From assembly GCF_003385555.1 (NCBI RefSeq), contig NZ_QOHR01000006.1, positions 1 through 64,000 on the forward strand: a DNA stretch of 64,000 bases. Reading direction: 5' to 3'. Under the pieces are notes generated by a model. The model was not told where the DNA came from. It did no database searches and was given only the letters and a program-made list of their open reading frames with translations. Position numbers and translations under genes: made by a program. Shown here in pieces: positions 22,867 through 31,222 of this stretch. Positions within the stretch are counted from its first letter, which is position 1. The number at the start of each line of letters is the position of its first letter. Source of the stretch: Rhodosalinus sediminis. Its GTDB lineage: Bacteria > Pseudomonadota > Alphaproteobacteria > Rhodobacterales > Rhodobacteraceae.

Positions 22867-24057
22867 TCAGGCCGCCTGACGGCGCTGGGGCTTGCGGCGG
22901 CGGCGGCGCTGCGGGGGCGCGGCCTTCTTCGGCTCGGGCCAGCGCGCGCCGCCGGCGGTCGCCACCGGCCCGCCGAGGAGCTTCTCGATCCCCGTGAGCG
23001 CCTCCATCTCGTCGGCCGCGCAGAGCGCGATCGCCTGCCCGTCCCGCCCGGCGCGCGCCGTGCGGCCGATGCGGTGCACGTAGGTCTCGGGCACCGTCGG
23101 CAGGTCGAAGTTGAAGACATGCGCGACGTCCGGAATGTCGAGCCCGCGCGCGGCGACGTCGGTCGCCACCAGCACGCGCGTGGCCCCGCGCCGGAACCCC
23201 TCGAGGGCGCGGTCGCGCTGGCCCTGGCTCTTGTTGCCGTGGATCGCCGCAGCGGCGAAGCCCGCGCGCTCGAGCTGTTTCGTCAGCCGGTCGGCGCCGT
23301 GCTTGGTGCGCGAGAAGACGAGTGCGCGGCCCTCGCCGGCCCCGCCCAGAAGCTCGACCAGCAGCGCCTGCTTGCCCTCGCGGGGGACGAAATGCACCGA
23401 TTGCGCGACCTTGTCGGCCGCCTGTCCCGGCGGCGCGACCTCGACCCGGACGGGATCGCGCAGGTAGGTCCGCGAAAGCTCGGCCATCTGCGGCGGCATC
23501 GTGGCCGAGAACATCATCGTCTGGCGCTCGGCGGCGAGCATGCCCGCGATGCGGCGCAGCGCGTGGACGAAGCCGATGTCGAGCATCTGGTCCGCCTCGT
23601 CGAGCACCAGAAAGCGCGTCGCCGAGAGATCGACGGCCCGGCGCTCGGTCAGGTCGATCAGGCGGCCGGGCGTCGCCACGAGGATGTCGGTCCCGCGCGA
23701 GAGGCGCTGCGCCTGCCCGCCGATGGACTTGCCGCCCACCACGAGCGTCACGCGCAGGTCGTCGGTCAGCCCATCGAGGGTGGCCACGATCTGATTGGCG
23801 AGCTCCCGCGTCGGCGCGAGAACGAGGCCGCGCGCGGTGCGCGGCGCAGGCCGCGCGCGCTCGGCCGAGAGCGCGGTGACGAGGGGCAGGCCGAAGGCCG
23901 CCGTCTTGCCGGTGCCCGTCTGCGCGAGGCCGAGCACGTCGCGCCCGGCGAGCGCCTCGGGCACGGCCTGCTGTTGAATGGGGGTGGGCGTCTTGAGCCC
24001 GAGGCGGTCGAGCCGCGCGACGAGCCGGGCGTCGAGCCCGAGATCGGAAAAGGTCAT
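22867..24057 (-). CDS. DEAD-box RNA helicase, RhlE-like
   Basis: A 396-residue ATP-dependent RNA helicase for remodelling structured RNA, such as ribosome precursors or cold-stabilised mRNA. Motifs in order: FSDLGLD...TPIQQQAVP (Q motif), AQTGTGKT, PTRELANQ, TPGRLIDL, VLDEADQMLD, FSATMPP, LVATDVAARGLDIP and HRIGRTARAG. The C-terminus is a short, strongly basic tail (QRRRRRKPQRRQ), an RNA-binding extension typical of the RhlE group. The start at 24057 gives the normal N-terminus. A possible promoter (24263-24291) lies about 200 bases upstream, implying a long leader. Confidence 0.9.
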   Translation of the reverse strand: MTFSDLGLDARLVARLDRLGLKTPTPIQQQAVPEALAGRDVLGLAQTGTGKTAAFGLPLVTALSAERARPAPRTARGLVLAPTRELANQIVATLDGLTDDLRVTLVVGGKSIGGQAQRLSRGTDILVATPGRLIDLTERRAVDLSATRFLVLDEADQMLDIGFVHALRRIAGMLAAERQTMMFSATMPPQMAELSRTYLRDPVRVEVAPPGQAADKVAQSVHFVPREGKQALLVELLGGAGEGRALVFSRTKHGADRLTKQLERAGFAAAAIHGNKSQGQRDRALEGFRRGATRVLVATDVAARGLDIPDVAHVFNFDLPTVPETYVHRIGRTARAGRDGQAIALCAADEMEALTGIEKLLGGPVATAGGARWPEPKKAAPPQRRRRRKPQRRQAA

Positions 24058-24262
24058 CAGTCATCCTTGCCGGCGCATGCGTCCGGCGGGACCGCCGGGG
24101 AGGCCCGGGCGGCCGGTCCGCGCCCCCGGCGCCACCCGCGCGCCGGATTGCGCCGCGGACCCGCGAAGGCGTCGTCCCCCTGCGTGATCTGGGAAACAGC
24201 CGGTCGCGGCCCGGTGCGGGCGAAGGCCCGAATGCTCACGCGGCACGGCGGCGACCACCGTC

Positions 24263-24291
24263 CACATCGGCGGTCGGGGGGCGAAAGTCAA
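24263..24291 (-). promoter_or_regulatory. Predicted helicase promoter
   Basis: On the minus strand TTGACT (24291-24286) and GATGTG (24268-24263) are 17 bases apart. The transcript would start near 24256 and carry a leader of about 200 bases, as is common for cold-inducible DEAD-box helicase genes. Confidence 0.4.
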
Positions 24292-24368
24292 GCGCCGATG
24301 CGCCCGGCGCCGGAACGGCGGGCCTGTCGGCTGGACGCGGGGGCGGGGGGCGTGGTAGGCCTCACCCC

Positions 24369-24413
24369 ATGTACGGCGTCGCCATCATCCGCTGCATCTG
24401 CATTCCCCGCTGA
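24369..24413 (+). CDS. Candidate Cys-containing leader peptide of cysS
   Basis: A 14-codon ORF, MYGVAIIRCICIPR, ends 90 bases before cysteinyl-tRNA synthetase. Two TGC cysteine codons (24393 and 24399) lie near its end. The TGA is six bases before a 10-bp stem (24420-24429 with 24468-24477). That arrangement resembles amino-acid attenuation, where ribosome stalling at scarce Cys-tRNA changes folding downstream. The ribosome-binding site is weak (an AGG about 9 bases upstream), and chance occurrence of so short an ORF cannot be excluded. Confidence 0.4.
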   Translation: MYGVAIIRCICIPR

Positions 24414-24419
24414 CACCTT

Positions 24420-24477
24420 CGCGGCGGGCCGGTCTTCCTCGTTTCCAATCCACGACGACCCTGCTAAGCCCGCCGCG
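24420..24477 (+). promoter_or_regulatory. Stem-loop in cysS leader
   Basis: CGCGGCGGGC (24420-24429) is the exact complement of GCCCGCCGCG (24468-24477), enclosing 38 bases. It starts six bases after the stop of the Cys-containing mini-ORF and ends 26 bases before cysS. A ribosome on the mini-ORF would cover the left arm. No T-run follows, so control of translation or Rho access is more likely than intrinsic termination. Confidence 0.4.
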
Positions 24478-24503
24478 GCCCCACCGCGCGAGAGAGACAG
24501 GGC

Positions 24504-25979
24504 ATGACCGAGATCCGCCTCACCAACACCCGCACCCGGACGAAGGAGCCCTTCGCGCCGATCGACCCGGACGACGTGCGGATGTACGTCTGCGGCCCCA
24601 CCGTCTACGACCGCGCGCACCTCGGCAACGCGCGGCCGGCGGTGGTCTTCGACGTGCTCTACCGGCTCCTGCGTCACGTCTACGGGGCGGGCCACGTCAA
24701 ATACGTGCGCAACATCACCGACGTCGAGGACAAGATCATCGACCGCGCGCGGGCGAACGGCGAGGCGATCGAGGATCTGACGCGGCGCACGACCGGGTGG
24801 TATCACGCGGACATGGACGCCCTCGGCGTGCTGCGCCCGAACGAGGAGCCGCACGCCACCGACTACGTCGCGCAGATGATCGCCATGATCGAGGCGCTGA
24901 TTGCGCGCGGCTGCGCCTACGCGGCCGAGGGTCACGTGCTCTTCTCGGTGGCGAGCTTTCCCGACTACGGCGCGCTTTCCGGCCGGTCGGTCGAGGACAT
25001 GATCGCCGGCGCCCGGGTGGAGGTCGCGCCCTACAAGCGCGACCCGATGGATTTCGTCCTCTGGAAGCCGTCCGCGGCCGACGAGCCCGGCTGGGAGAGC
25101 CCCTGGGGCCGGGGGCGGCCCGGCTGGCACATCGAGTGCTCGGCCATGTCCGAGGCGCTTCTGGGGGCGAGCTTCGACATCCACGGCGGCGGCGCGGACC
25201 TGATGTTCCCGCATCACGAGAACGAGGTGGCGCAGAGCTGCTGCGCGCATCCCGAGGGCAGTTTCGCCCGCTTTTGGCTGCACAACGAGATGCTGCTGGT
25301 CGAGGGCCGGAAGATGTCGAAGAGCCTCGGCAACTTCTTCACGGTGCGCGACCTTCTGGAGGGGCGGACGGAGTTCGGCCCCGTGACGGGGGAGGAGATC
25401 CGCCTCGCCTTCCTGCTGTCGCACTACCGCGCGCCGATGGACCTGAACGCCACCCGCGTCGAGACGGCGCGCGCGGTGCGCGCCGAGATCTGCGAGGCGC
25501 TCGGCAAGCGCGGCTCCGCGGCGCTCGCCGCGCGCGCACCCGGCGCGCCGATCGAGGCGGTGGTCGCGCGCCTCGCCGACGATCTGGACACGCCCGGCGC
25601 GCTCGCCGAGCTGCGGGGCTGGCTCGGGCTGAAGCGCAAGCAGATGACCGGGGAGGTGCTGGACCGGATCGTGGCGAGCCTCGACTTGCTCGGGCTCGAC
25701 CTGCGCGGCGCGGCGAGCACGGGGGATTACGCGCGGCTTTACGACGCGGAGCCGGGTGCGCACGCCGACCCGGCCCTCGCCGCCTGCGAGGCGCGGCTCG
25801 CCGAGCTGCGCGCGGCGGCGAAACAGAGCGGGGATTTCGCCGAGGCCGACGCGCTCAAGGCGGGGCTCGTCGCGGCGGGCGTCGAGGTGCGCATCCTGCC
25901 GGCGGGGCCCTTCCTGATCCGGCAGGCGACCCATGACCCGGCGGCGGTGGCGCGGCTCGCCGCCACGGAGCGCGCCTGA
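24504..25979 (+). CDS. cysS: Cysteinyl-tRNA synthetase
   Basis: A class I aminoacyl-tRNA synthetase (491 aa) that charges tRNA-Cys in the cytoplasm. The N-terminal active site has [19 protein letters not shown], combining the zinc-ligand cysteine and the HIGH-type motif. Other zinc ligands fall in WHIECSAMS and [11 protein letters not shown], and [10 protein letters not shown] is the second ATP-binding signature. The C-terminal helical anticodon domain follows. The start at 24504 has GAGAGACAGGG upstream. The preceding leader may make expression respond to cysteine supply (see the mini-ORF). A dispersed repeat separates it from citramalate synthase. Confidence 0.96.
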   Translation: MTEIRLTNTRTRTKEPFAPIDPDDVRMYVCGPTVYDRAHLGNARPAVVFDVLYRLLRHVYGAGHVKYVRNITDVEDKIIDRARANGEAIEDLTRRTTGWYHADMDALGVLRPNEEPHATDYVAQMIAMIEALIARGCAYAAEGHVLFSVASFPDYGALSGRSVEDMIAGARVEVAPYKRDPMDFVLWKPSAADEPGWESPWGRGRPGWHIECSAMSEALLGASFDIHGGGADLMFPHHENEVAQSCCAHPEGSFARFWLHNEMLLVEGRKMSKSLGNFFTVRDLLEGRTEFGPVTGEEIRLAFLLSHYRAPMDLNATRVETARAVRAEICEALGKRGSAALAARAPGAPIEAVVARLADDLDTPGALAELRGWLGLKRKQMTGEVLDRIVASLDLLGLDLRGAASTGDYARLYDAEPGAHADPALAACEARLAELRAAAKQSGDFAEADALKAGLVAAGVEVRILPAGPFLIRQATHDPAAVARLAATERA

Positions 25980-26030
25980 TGCGGGCGGCAGGGCCGGGGG
26001 CTTGCCGCCGCGGGTGCGGCGGCCGGGGGC

Positions 26031-26106
26031 GAGGGGGGCTGTCAGCCCCCCTCTTGGCCTGCGGCCAATTCACCCCCCGAGAGTATTTGGGCCAAGATGA
26101 TGGGGC
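26031..26106 (+). repeat. Dispersed hairpin repeat, copy B
   Basis: Plus-strand copy of the repeat: a GGGGGGCT-GTC-AGCCCCCC hairpin, CTC, a TTGGCC-TGC-GGCCAA hairpin, TTCACCCCCCGAG, then AGTATTTGGGCCAAGATGATGGGG. Nearly identical to copy C ten kilobases away. It lies between two same-direction genes, cysS and the citramalate synthase gene, where it could end the first transcript. Confidence 0.75.
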
Positions 26107-26133
26107 CTGCTGCCGCGAGCGGCGGGGAGCGTG

Positions 26134-27753
26134 ATGCGCGAGCGGCTTTACCTTTACGACACGACGCTGCGCGACGGGCAGCAGACGCAGGGCGTGCAGT
26201 TCTCGGTCGCCGAGAAGGTGCGGATCGCGGAGGCGCTCGACGCGCTCGGGGTCGATTACATCGAGGGGGGCTGGCCGGGGGCCAATCCGACCGACAGCGC
26301 CTTTTTCGAGGCGGCGCCGGCGACGCGGGCGCGGATGACGGCCTTCGGCATGACCAAGCGCGCGGGCCGCTCGGCGGAGAACGACGACGTGCTCGCGCGG
26401 GTGCTGAACGCGGGCACCGGGACGGTCTGTCTCGTCGGCAAGGCGCATGCCTATCACGTGGAGCGCGCGCTCGGCATCACGCGCGAGGAGAACCTCGAGA
26501 GCATCCGCCGCTCGGTCGCGCATGTGGTGGCTGAGGGGCGCGAGGCGGTCTTCGACGCGGAGCATTTCTTCGACGGGCACGCCGTCGACCCGGCCTATGC
26601 GCGCGCCTGCGTGGCGGCGGCGCTGGAGGGCGGGGCGCGCTGGGTCGTGCTTTGCGATACGAACGGCGGCACGCTGCCCGGCGGCATCGCGCGGGCGGTC
26701 GAGGCGGTGATCGCGGGCGGCGTGCCGGGGGAGCGGCTCGGCATCCACACCCACGACGATACGGAGACCGCGGTGGCCGGCAGCCTCGCCGCGGTGGAGG
26801 CGGGGGTGCGGCAGGTTCAGGGCACGCTCAACGGGCTCGGCGAGCGCTGCGGCAACGCCAACCTCACCGCGCTGATCCCGACGCTCGCGCTCAAGGCGCC
26901 GTGGTGCGAGCGCTTCGAGACGGGGGTGAGCGCGGGCGCGCTCGAGGGGCTCACGCGGACGAGCCGCATGCTCGACGAGACGCTGAACCGCGTGCCACGC
27001 CGGCAGGCGGCCTATGTCGGCGCCTCGGCCTTCGCGCACAAGGCGGGGCTGCACGCGAGCGCGATCCTGAAGGACCCGGCGACCTACGAGCACGTCGATC
27101 CGGCGCGCGTGGGCAACGCGCGCGTGGTGCCGATGTCGAACCAGGCGGGGCTCTCGAACCTGCGCGGACGGCTCGCGGAGGCCGGGCTGGAGGTGGCGCG
27201 CGACGATCCCGCGCTGCCGCGCATCCTCGAGGAGGTGAAGGCGCGCGAGGCGCAGGGGTACTCCTACGACACCGCGCAGGCGAGCTTCGAGGTCCTCGCG
27301 CGGCGCGCGCTTGGTCGGCTGCCCGACTTCTTCGAGGTGAAGCGCTACAAGGTCACCGTCGAGCGGCGCAAGAACAAGCACGACCGGATGGTGAGCCTCT
27401 CGGAGGCGGTGGTCGTGGTGAAGGTGGACGGCGAGAAAAAGCTCTCGGTGAGCGAGTCGATGGACGCCGCGGGCGGCGACCGCGGCCCGGTCAACGCGCT
27501 CGCCCGGGCGCTGGCCAAGGACCTCGGGCCGTATCAGCCCGCGATCGACGACATGCGCCTCGTCGATTTCAAGGTGCGCGTGACGCAGGGAGGCACTGAG
27601 GCCGTCACCCGCGTGATGATCGACAGCGAGGACGGGCATGGCCGGCGGTGGTCCACCGTCGGCGTCTCGGCCAATATCGTCGACGCGAGCTTCGAGGCGC
27701 TGCTCGACGCGATCGTCTGGAAGCTCTCGCGCGACGCGCCGGCGCCGGGCTGA
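26134..27753 (+). CDS. cimA: Citramalate synthase
   Basis: A 539-residue TIM-barrel condensing enzyme related to LeuA. It opens LYDTTLRDGQQTQGVQFS, with the metal-binding Asp and catalytic Arg, and has IHTHDDTETAVA with the metal-ligand histidines, GTLNGLGERCGNANL, and a LeuA-type C-terminal regulatory domain. QTQGVQFS and YIEGGWPGANPTD favour (R)-citramalate synthase, which makes citramalate from pyruvate and acetyl-CoA on the threonine-independent route to isoleucine; isopropylmalate synthase is less likely. GTG (26131) and ATG (26134) are adjacent possible starts behind GGGGAGC. Confidence 0.88.
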   Translation: MRERLYLYDTTLRDGQQTQGVQFSVAEKVRIAEALDALGVDYIEGGWPGANPTDSAFFEAAPATRARMTAFGMTKRAGRSAENDDVLARVLNAGTGTVCLVGKAHAYHVERALGITREENLESIRRSVAHVVAEGREAVFDAEHFFDGHAVDPAYARACVAAALEGGARWVVLCDTNGGTLPGGIARAVEAVIAGGVPGERLGIHTHDDTETAVAGSLAAVEAGVRQVQGTLNGLGERCGNANLTALIPTLALKAPWCERFETGVSAGALEGLTRTSRMLDETLNRVPRRQAAYVGASAFAHKAGLHASAILKDPATYEHVDPARVGNARVVPMSNQAGLSNLRGRLAEAGLEVARDDPALPRILEEVKAREAQGYSYDTAQASFEVLARRALGRLPDFFEVKRYKVTVERRKNKHDRMVSLSEAVVVVKVDGEKKLSVSESMDAAGGDRGPVNALARALAKDLGPYQPAIDDMRLVDFKVRVTQGGTEAVTRVMIDSEDGHGRRWSTVGVSANIVDASFEALLDAIVWKLSRDAPAPG

Positions 27754-27811
27754 CCGGGTGTCGGCCCCGGGCCGGCGCGCTAGGTCCACGCCCGGGCAAG
27801 GAGGACCGCGG

Positions 27812-28126
27812 ATGGCATGGCTCGCACTGATCGTCTCCGGGGGGCTGGAGGTCGTCTGGTCTACGGCGCTGAAGCTTTCGGACGGGCTGACGCGGCCGGT
27901 CTGGATCGCGGTGATGATCCCGGCGATGGTCGCGGGCTTCTGGCTTCTGGCCTACGCGATGCGGGCGATCGACCTCGGCACCGCCTACCCGGTCTGGGTG
28001 GGCATCGGCGCGGTGGGCGCGGTGCTCGTCGGCGCGCTCTGGCTCGGCGAGGCGCTGACGCCGCTCCGCATCGCGAGCGTGGGGCTGATCCTCGCCGGGA
28101 TCGCCGGCCTCAGGGTCGCGGGCTGA
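27812..28126 (+). CDS. SMR-family exporter, Gdx/SugE type
   Basis: A 104-residue inner-membrane protein with four transmembrane helices, of the small multidrug resistance family, which works as an antiparallel dimer. The essential Glu is in SGGLEVVWSTALK, and GTAYPVWVGIGAVGAVLVG matches the SugE/Gdx subgroup, whose known members export guanidinium ion. WSTALK with the following SDGLTRP also fits Gdx rather than the QAC-exporting EmrE type. An AAGGAGGAC ribosome-binding site precedes the start. No guanidine riboswitch is recognisable in the 58 bases upstream. The next gene begins five bases after its stop. Confidence 0.85.
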   Translation: MAWLALIVSGGLEVVWSTALKLSDGLTRPVWIAVMIPAMVAGFWLLAYAMRAIDLGTAYPVWVGIGAVGAVLVGALWLGEALTPLRIASVGLILAGIAGLRVAG

Positions 28127-28131
28127 GCGGC

Positions 28132-28905
28132 GTGGCGGGGCGCGACGATCTCGGCGCCTGCGCGGAGCTGGTGCGCCGCGGCGACCCGGACCGCTTCCGC
28201 GCGGCGATGGCGGCGCGGCCGTCCGCGCGCGGCGTGCTCTTTCCGCTCTACGCCTTCAACCTCGAGGTGGCGCGCGCGCCCTGGGTCGTCTCGGAGCCGA
28301 TGCTCGCCGAGATCCGCCTGCAATGGTGGCGCGAGGCGCTCGAGGAGATCGCGGAGGGCCAGCCGGCGCGGCGCCACGAGGTGGTGCAGCCGCTCGCCCG
28401 CGCGCTCGACGCGGAGGGCGCGCGGCTGCTCGACACGCTGGTCGCGGCGCGGCGCGCGGACCTCGAGCGCGCGCCCTTCGCCGACGAGGCGGCGCTCTGG
28501 GACTATCTCGACGCGACGGCGGGCACGCTCCACTGGGTCGCGGCGCGCGCGCTCGGCGCGGCCGAGGAGGACGTCGTGCGCGCGGCCGGACAGGCGCAGG
28601 GGCTCGCCGCGTGGCTCTCGGCGGTGCCCGAGCTCGAGGCGCGGGGGCGGCTGCCCCTGCCCGACGGCCGGGGCGAGGCGGTCGCGCGCCTCGCGAAGGA
28701 GGGGCTCGGCCGGCTCGGACAGGCGCGCAAGCGCCGGGCGGCGGTCTCGCGCGAGGCGCGGGCGGCGCTCATCGACTTGGCGGGCAGCGCCGCGATCCTC
28801 GCGCGCGCCGCGGCCGCGCCCGCCCGCGTGGCCGAGGGCCGGCTCGCGCCCAACCCGCTGCGCGAGCGCCTCGCGCTGATCGCGGCGGCCTCTGGGCGCT
28901 GGTGA
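28132..28905 (+). CDS. Squalene/phytoene synthase-like protein lacking Asp motifs
   Basis: A 257-residue protein with the fold signatures of trans-prenyl head-to-head synthases (VLFPLYAFNLEVARAPWVVSE, LQWWREALEEI, QGLAAWLSAVP, GRLPLP). Both aspartate-rich motifs that bind Mg-diphosphate are missing: the first reads FNLEVARAP where a DxxxD is expected, and the second has VPELEARGRL without its aspartates. It is thus unlikely to be a prenyl synthase. It resembles the NDUFAF6-type group, which in mitochondria assists respiratory complex I assembly. The start is GTG at 28132, five bases after the SMR stop, suggesting translational coupling. Confidence 0.7.
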   Translation: MAGRDDLGACAELVRRGDPDRFRAAMAARPSARGVLFPLYAFNLEVARAPWVVSEPMLAEIRLQWWREALEEIAEGQPARRHEVVQPLARALDAEGARLLDTLVAARRADLERAPFADEAALWDYLDATAGTLHWVAARALGAAEEDVVRAAGQAQGLAAWLSAVPELEARGRLPLPDGRGEAVARLAKEGLGRLGQARKRRAAVSREARAALIDLAGSAAILARAAAAPARVAEGRLAPNPLRERLALIAAASGRW

Positions 28906-28914
28906 GCCGCGCGC

Positions 28915-30231
28915 TCACAGCTTGCGGATCTTGAGCCGCGTGAGGCGGTTGTCCTTGCGCCCGGCCACCTCGAAGCGGAAGCCGTGGAAGGAAAAGACCT
29001 GACCCACGGTGGGGATCGTCTGCGCCTCGTGGATGACGAGGCCGGCGACGGTGTTGGCCTCCTCGTCGGGCAGCGCCCAGTCGGTCGCGCGGTTCAGGTC
29101 GCGGATCGTCATCGCGCCGTCCACGAGGAAGCTGCCGTCGTCGGCCTTGCGCACCGGCATGTCGGCGGCCGGGTCGAACTCGTCGGTGATCTCGCCCACG
29201 ATCTCCTCGAGGATGTCCTCGAGGGTGATCAGCCCCTCGAGCGAGCCGTATTCGTCCACCACCAGCGCGAAATGGGTGCGCCGGCGCAGGAACTGGCGCA
29301 TCTGGTCGTCGAGCGTCGTGGTGTCGGGGACGAAATAGGGGGTCATGGAGACCTCGGAGAGGTCGAACTCGGCGAGCACCTCGGCGAGCCCCACCTCGCG
29401 CTCGGCGGCCTCCATCCGGCGGTAGAGCGCGCGCAGCAGGTCCTTGGCGTGGATCACGGCGACGATGTTCTCGGGGTCGTTCTCGTAGACCGGCAGGCGG
29501 GTGTGGCTGCTCTCGAGGCACTGGCGCAGGATCTCGGCGGGTTCGGCGTGGGCGTCGAGCATCTCGATGCGGGAGCGGTGCAGCATGATCTCCTCGACCG
29601 TGCGTTCGCCGAGGTCGAGCGCGCCGAGGATGCGGTCGCGGTCCTCCTTCTCGACGGCGCCTTCGGCATGGCCGAGCTGCAGCGCGCCGACGATCTCCTC
29701 GCGCACGGCGAGGATGTGGCTGTCGGGGTCGGTCTGCACGCCGAAGAGCCGCAGGATGCCGCGCACGAGGAGGCGCACGGCGCCCACCACCGGCGCGAAG
29801 AGCTGCACCACGAGGCGGATCACCGGCGCGACGAGGGAGGCCGCCGCCTCGGCGTTGGTGATCGCGTAGGTCTTGGGCAGCACCTCGGCGAAGATCAGCA
29901 CCAGGAGCGTCATCACCAGCGTCGCGAGCGCCACGCCCGATTCCCCGAAGAGCTGAGTGAAGAGCGCCGTGGCGAGCGAGGCGGCGAGGATGTTGACGAG
30001 GTTGTTGCCGAGCAGCACGGAGCCGATCAGGCGCTCGTTGTCCTCGGTGATCCGAAGCGCGAGCGCGGCGCCCTTCGAGCCCTTGTCGGCGCGCGAGCGC
30101 AGCTTCCCGCGCGAGGCGGCCGTCAGCGCCGTCTCGGAGCCGGAGAAGAAGCCCGACATGACGAGCAGCAGAAGGATCGCCCCGCCGGTCAGCCAGAGGG
30201 CGCCGTCGATCGCGGTCTGTGAGGGGTCCAT
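28915..30231 (-). CDS. CNNM/CorC-like membrane protein with CBS domains
   Basis: A 438-residue protein of the HlyC/CorC (YfjD/CNNM) family, linked to magnesium and cobalt export or resistance. Order of parts: an N-terminal DUF21 membrane domain with several helices (ILLLLVMSGFFSGSETALTAA, LLGNNLVNILAASLATALF, LLVLIFAEVLPKTYA), two CBS domains (MLHRSRIEMLDA..., and FALVVDEYGSLEGLITLEDILEEIVGEI), and a C-terminal transporter-associated domain. ETALTAASRG and EVLPKTYA are family-typical. It converges with the upstream squalene-synthase-like gene. In several Rhodobacterales a gene of this type sits with xerD and aroKB, as here. Confidence 0.88.
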   Translation of the reverse strand: MDPSQTAIDGALWLTGGAILLLLVMSGFFSGSETALTAASRGKLRSRADKGSKGAALALRITEDNERLIGSVLLGNNLVNILAASLATALFTQLFGESGVALATLVMTLLVLIFAEVLPKTYAITNAEAAASLVAPVIRLVVQLFAPVVGAVRLLVRGILRLFGVQTDPDSHILAVREEIVGALQLGHAEGAVEKEDRDRILGALDLGERTVEEIMLHRSRIEMLDAHAEPAEILRQCLESSHTRLPVYENDPENIVAVIHAKDLLRALYRRMEAAEREVGLAEVLAEFDLSEVSMTPYFVPDTTTLDDQMRQFLRRRTHFALVVDEYGSLEGLITLEDILEEIVGEITDEFDPAADMPVRKADDGSFLVDGAMTIRDLNRATDWALPDEEANTVAGLVIHEAQTIPTVGQVFSFHGFRFEVAGRKDNRLTRLKIRKL

Positions 30232-30289
30232 GGGTGGGGTCCGTGGTTGATCGCTGTCGATTGGTTATGCGGGGCGCCGGGCGGCGGGA

Positions 30290-31222
30290 TCAAGCCTCGC
30301 GCGAGAGGGGATGATGGGTCAGCACGAGCGCGCGCAGCCGCGCGTCGAGGACATGCGTGTAGATCTCGGTCGTCGAGAGATCGGCGTGGCCCAGAAGCGT
30401 CTGGATCGCGCGCAGGTCCGCGCCGCCCTCCAGAAGATGCGTGGCGAAGGCGTGGCGCAGCGTATGCGGCGAGACCTTTCCGGGGTCGATCCCGGCCGCG
30501 CGGCAGAGCTCCTTGACGATGCCCCAGAAACGGTGGCGCGTCAGGTGCCCCGCCTTGCCCCGCGACGGAAAGAGGAAGCGCGAGGGCGCCCGGCGCGCGG
30601 CGCGGGCGGCCTCGGCCTCTGCCGCGTCGCGGCGGGCGAGCCAGTCGGCGAGCGCGGCGCGCGCGCCCGGCGAGAGCGGCACCATCCGCTCGCGCCCGCC
30701 CTTGCCGCGCACGAGCAGCATCCGCGGATCGCCGCGCGCGGCCTCCGCGGGCAGGGACACGAGCTCGCTCACCCGCATGCCGGTGGCGTAGAGAAGCTGC
30801 ATCAGGCAGCGCGTGCGCGCGCGGTCGTCCTCCGTCCGGCCATGCGCCTCGGCCGCGGCGAGGAGCGCGTCCACCTGCGCGTGCTCCAGCGTCGCGGGCA
30901 GGCTCCGCCGCTTGCCGGGCCCGCGCAGCGCCGCCGCCGGATCGTCGCCCCGCCAGCCCTCGGAGAAGGCGAAGCGGTAGAGCTGCCGGATCGCCGAGAG
31001 CCGGCGCGCGCGGGTGGACTGCGCGAGGCCCTCGGCCTCGCAGTCGGCGAGGTAGCCCTCGATCTCGCCCCGCCCCGCGGTAGCGAAGGACCCGCCCCGC
31101 GCCGCGAGCCAGCGTGCGAAGGCGGCGAGGTCGCGCCCGTAGCCCGCCCGCGTGTTCTCCGCCGCGCCGGCCTCGGCCGCCTGCGCCTCGAGAAAGGCGT
31201 CGATCCAGCGCGCGTCGCTCAT
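30290..31222 (-). CDS. xerD: Tyrosine recombinase XerD
   Basis: A 310-residue site-specific recombinase that with XerC resolves chromosome dimers at dif. The N-terminal SAM-like DNA-binding domain has the AENTRAGYGRDLAAFARWL pattern. The catalytic residues appear in order: Arg in LLYATGMRVSELVSL, Lys in VRGKGGRERMVPL, HxxR in SPHTLRHAFATHLLEGGADLR written here as two parts of one motif, and LLGHADLSTTEIYTH with the nucleophilic Tyr. The host-like context and lack of attachment repeats argue against a prophage integrase. Its ATG overlaps the stop of the upstream secreted-protein gene (ATGA). Confidence 0.9.
   Translation of the reverse strand: MSDARWIDAFLEAQAAEAGAAENTRAGYGRDLAAFARWLAARGGSFATAGRGEIEGYLADCEAEGLAQSTRARRLSAIRQLYRFAFSEGWRGDDPAAALRGPGKRRSLPATLEHAQVDALLAAAEAHGRTEDDRARTRCLMQLLYATGMRVSELVSLPAEAARGDPRMLLVRGKGGRERMVPLSPGARAALADWLARRDAAEAEAARAARRAPSRFLFPSRGKAGHLTRHRFWGIVKELCRAAGIDPGKVSPHTLRHAFATHLLEGGADLRAIQTLLGHADLSTTEIYTHVLDARLRALVLTHHPLSREA

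Larger units (their letters stand above)
24058..24503. other. Divergent spacer between helicase and cysS
   Basis: A 446-base divergent spacer. On the minus side it has a predicted helicase promoter and a leader of about 200 bases. On the plus side it has a 14-codon mini-ORF rich in Cys/Ile at its end (24369-24413) and a long-range stem (24420-24477) before cysS. Longer open frames here give Arg/Gly/Ala-rich noise. Confidence 0.5.

Noticed and set aside
27754-27811. A guanidine riboswitch before the Gdx/SugE-type exporter
   Set aside because: Only 58 bases are available and I find neither the paired ACGR-loop hairpins of the mini-ykkC class nor other guanidine-class signatures.
30290-31222. 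The tyrosine recombinase as an integrase of a mobile element
   Set aside because: The protein has XerD-type length and motifs, is coupled to a chromosomal gene, and there are no attachment repeats, tRNA target or phage genes nearby.
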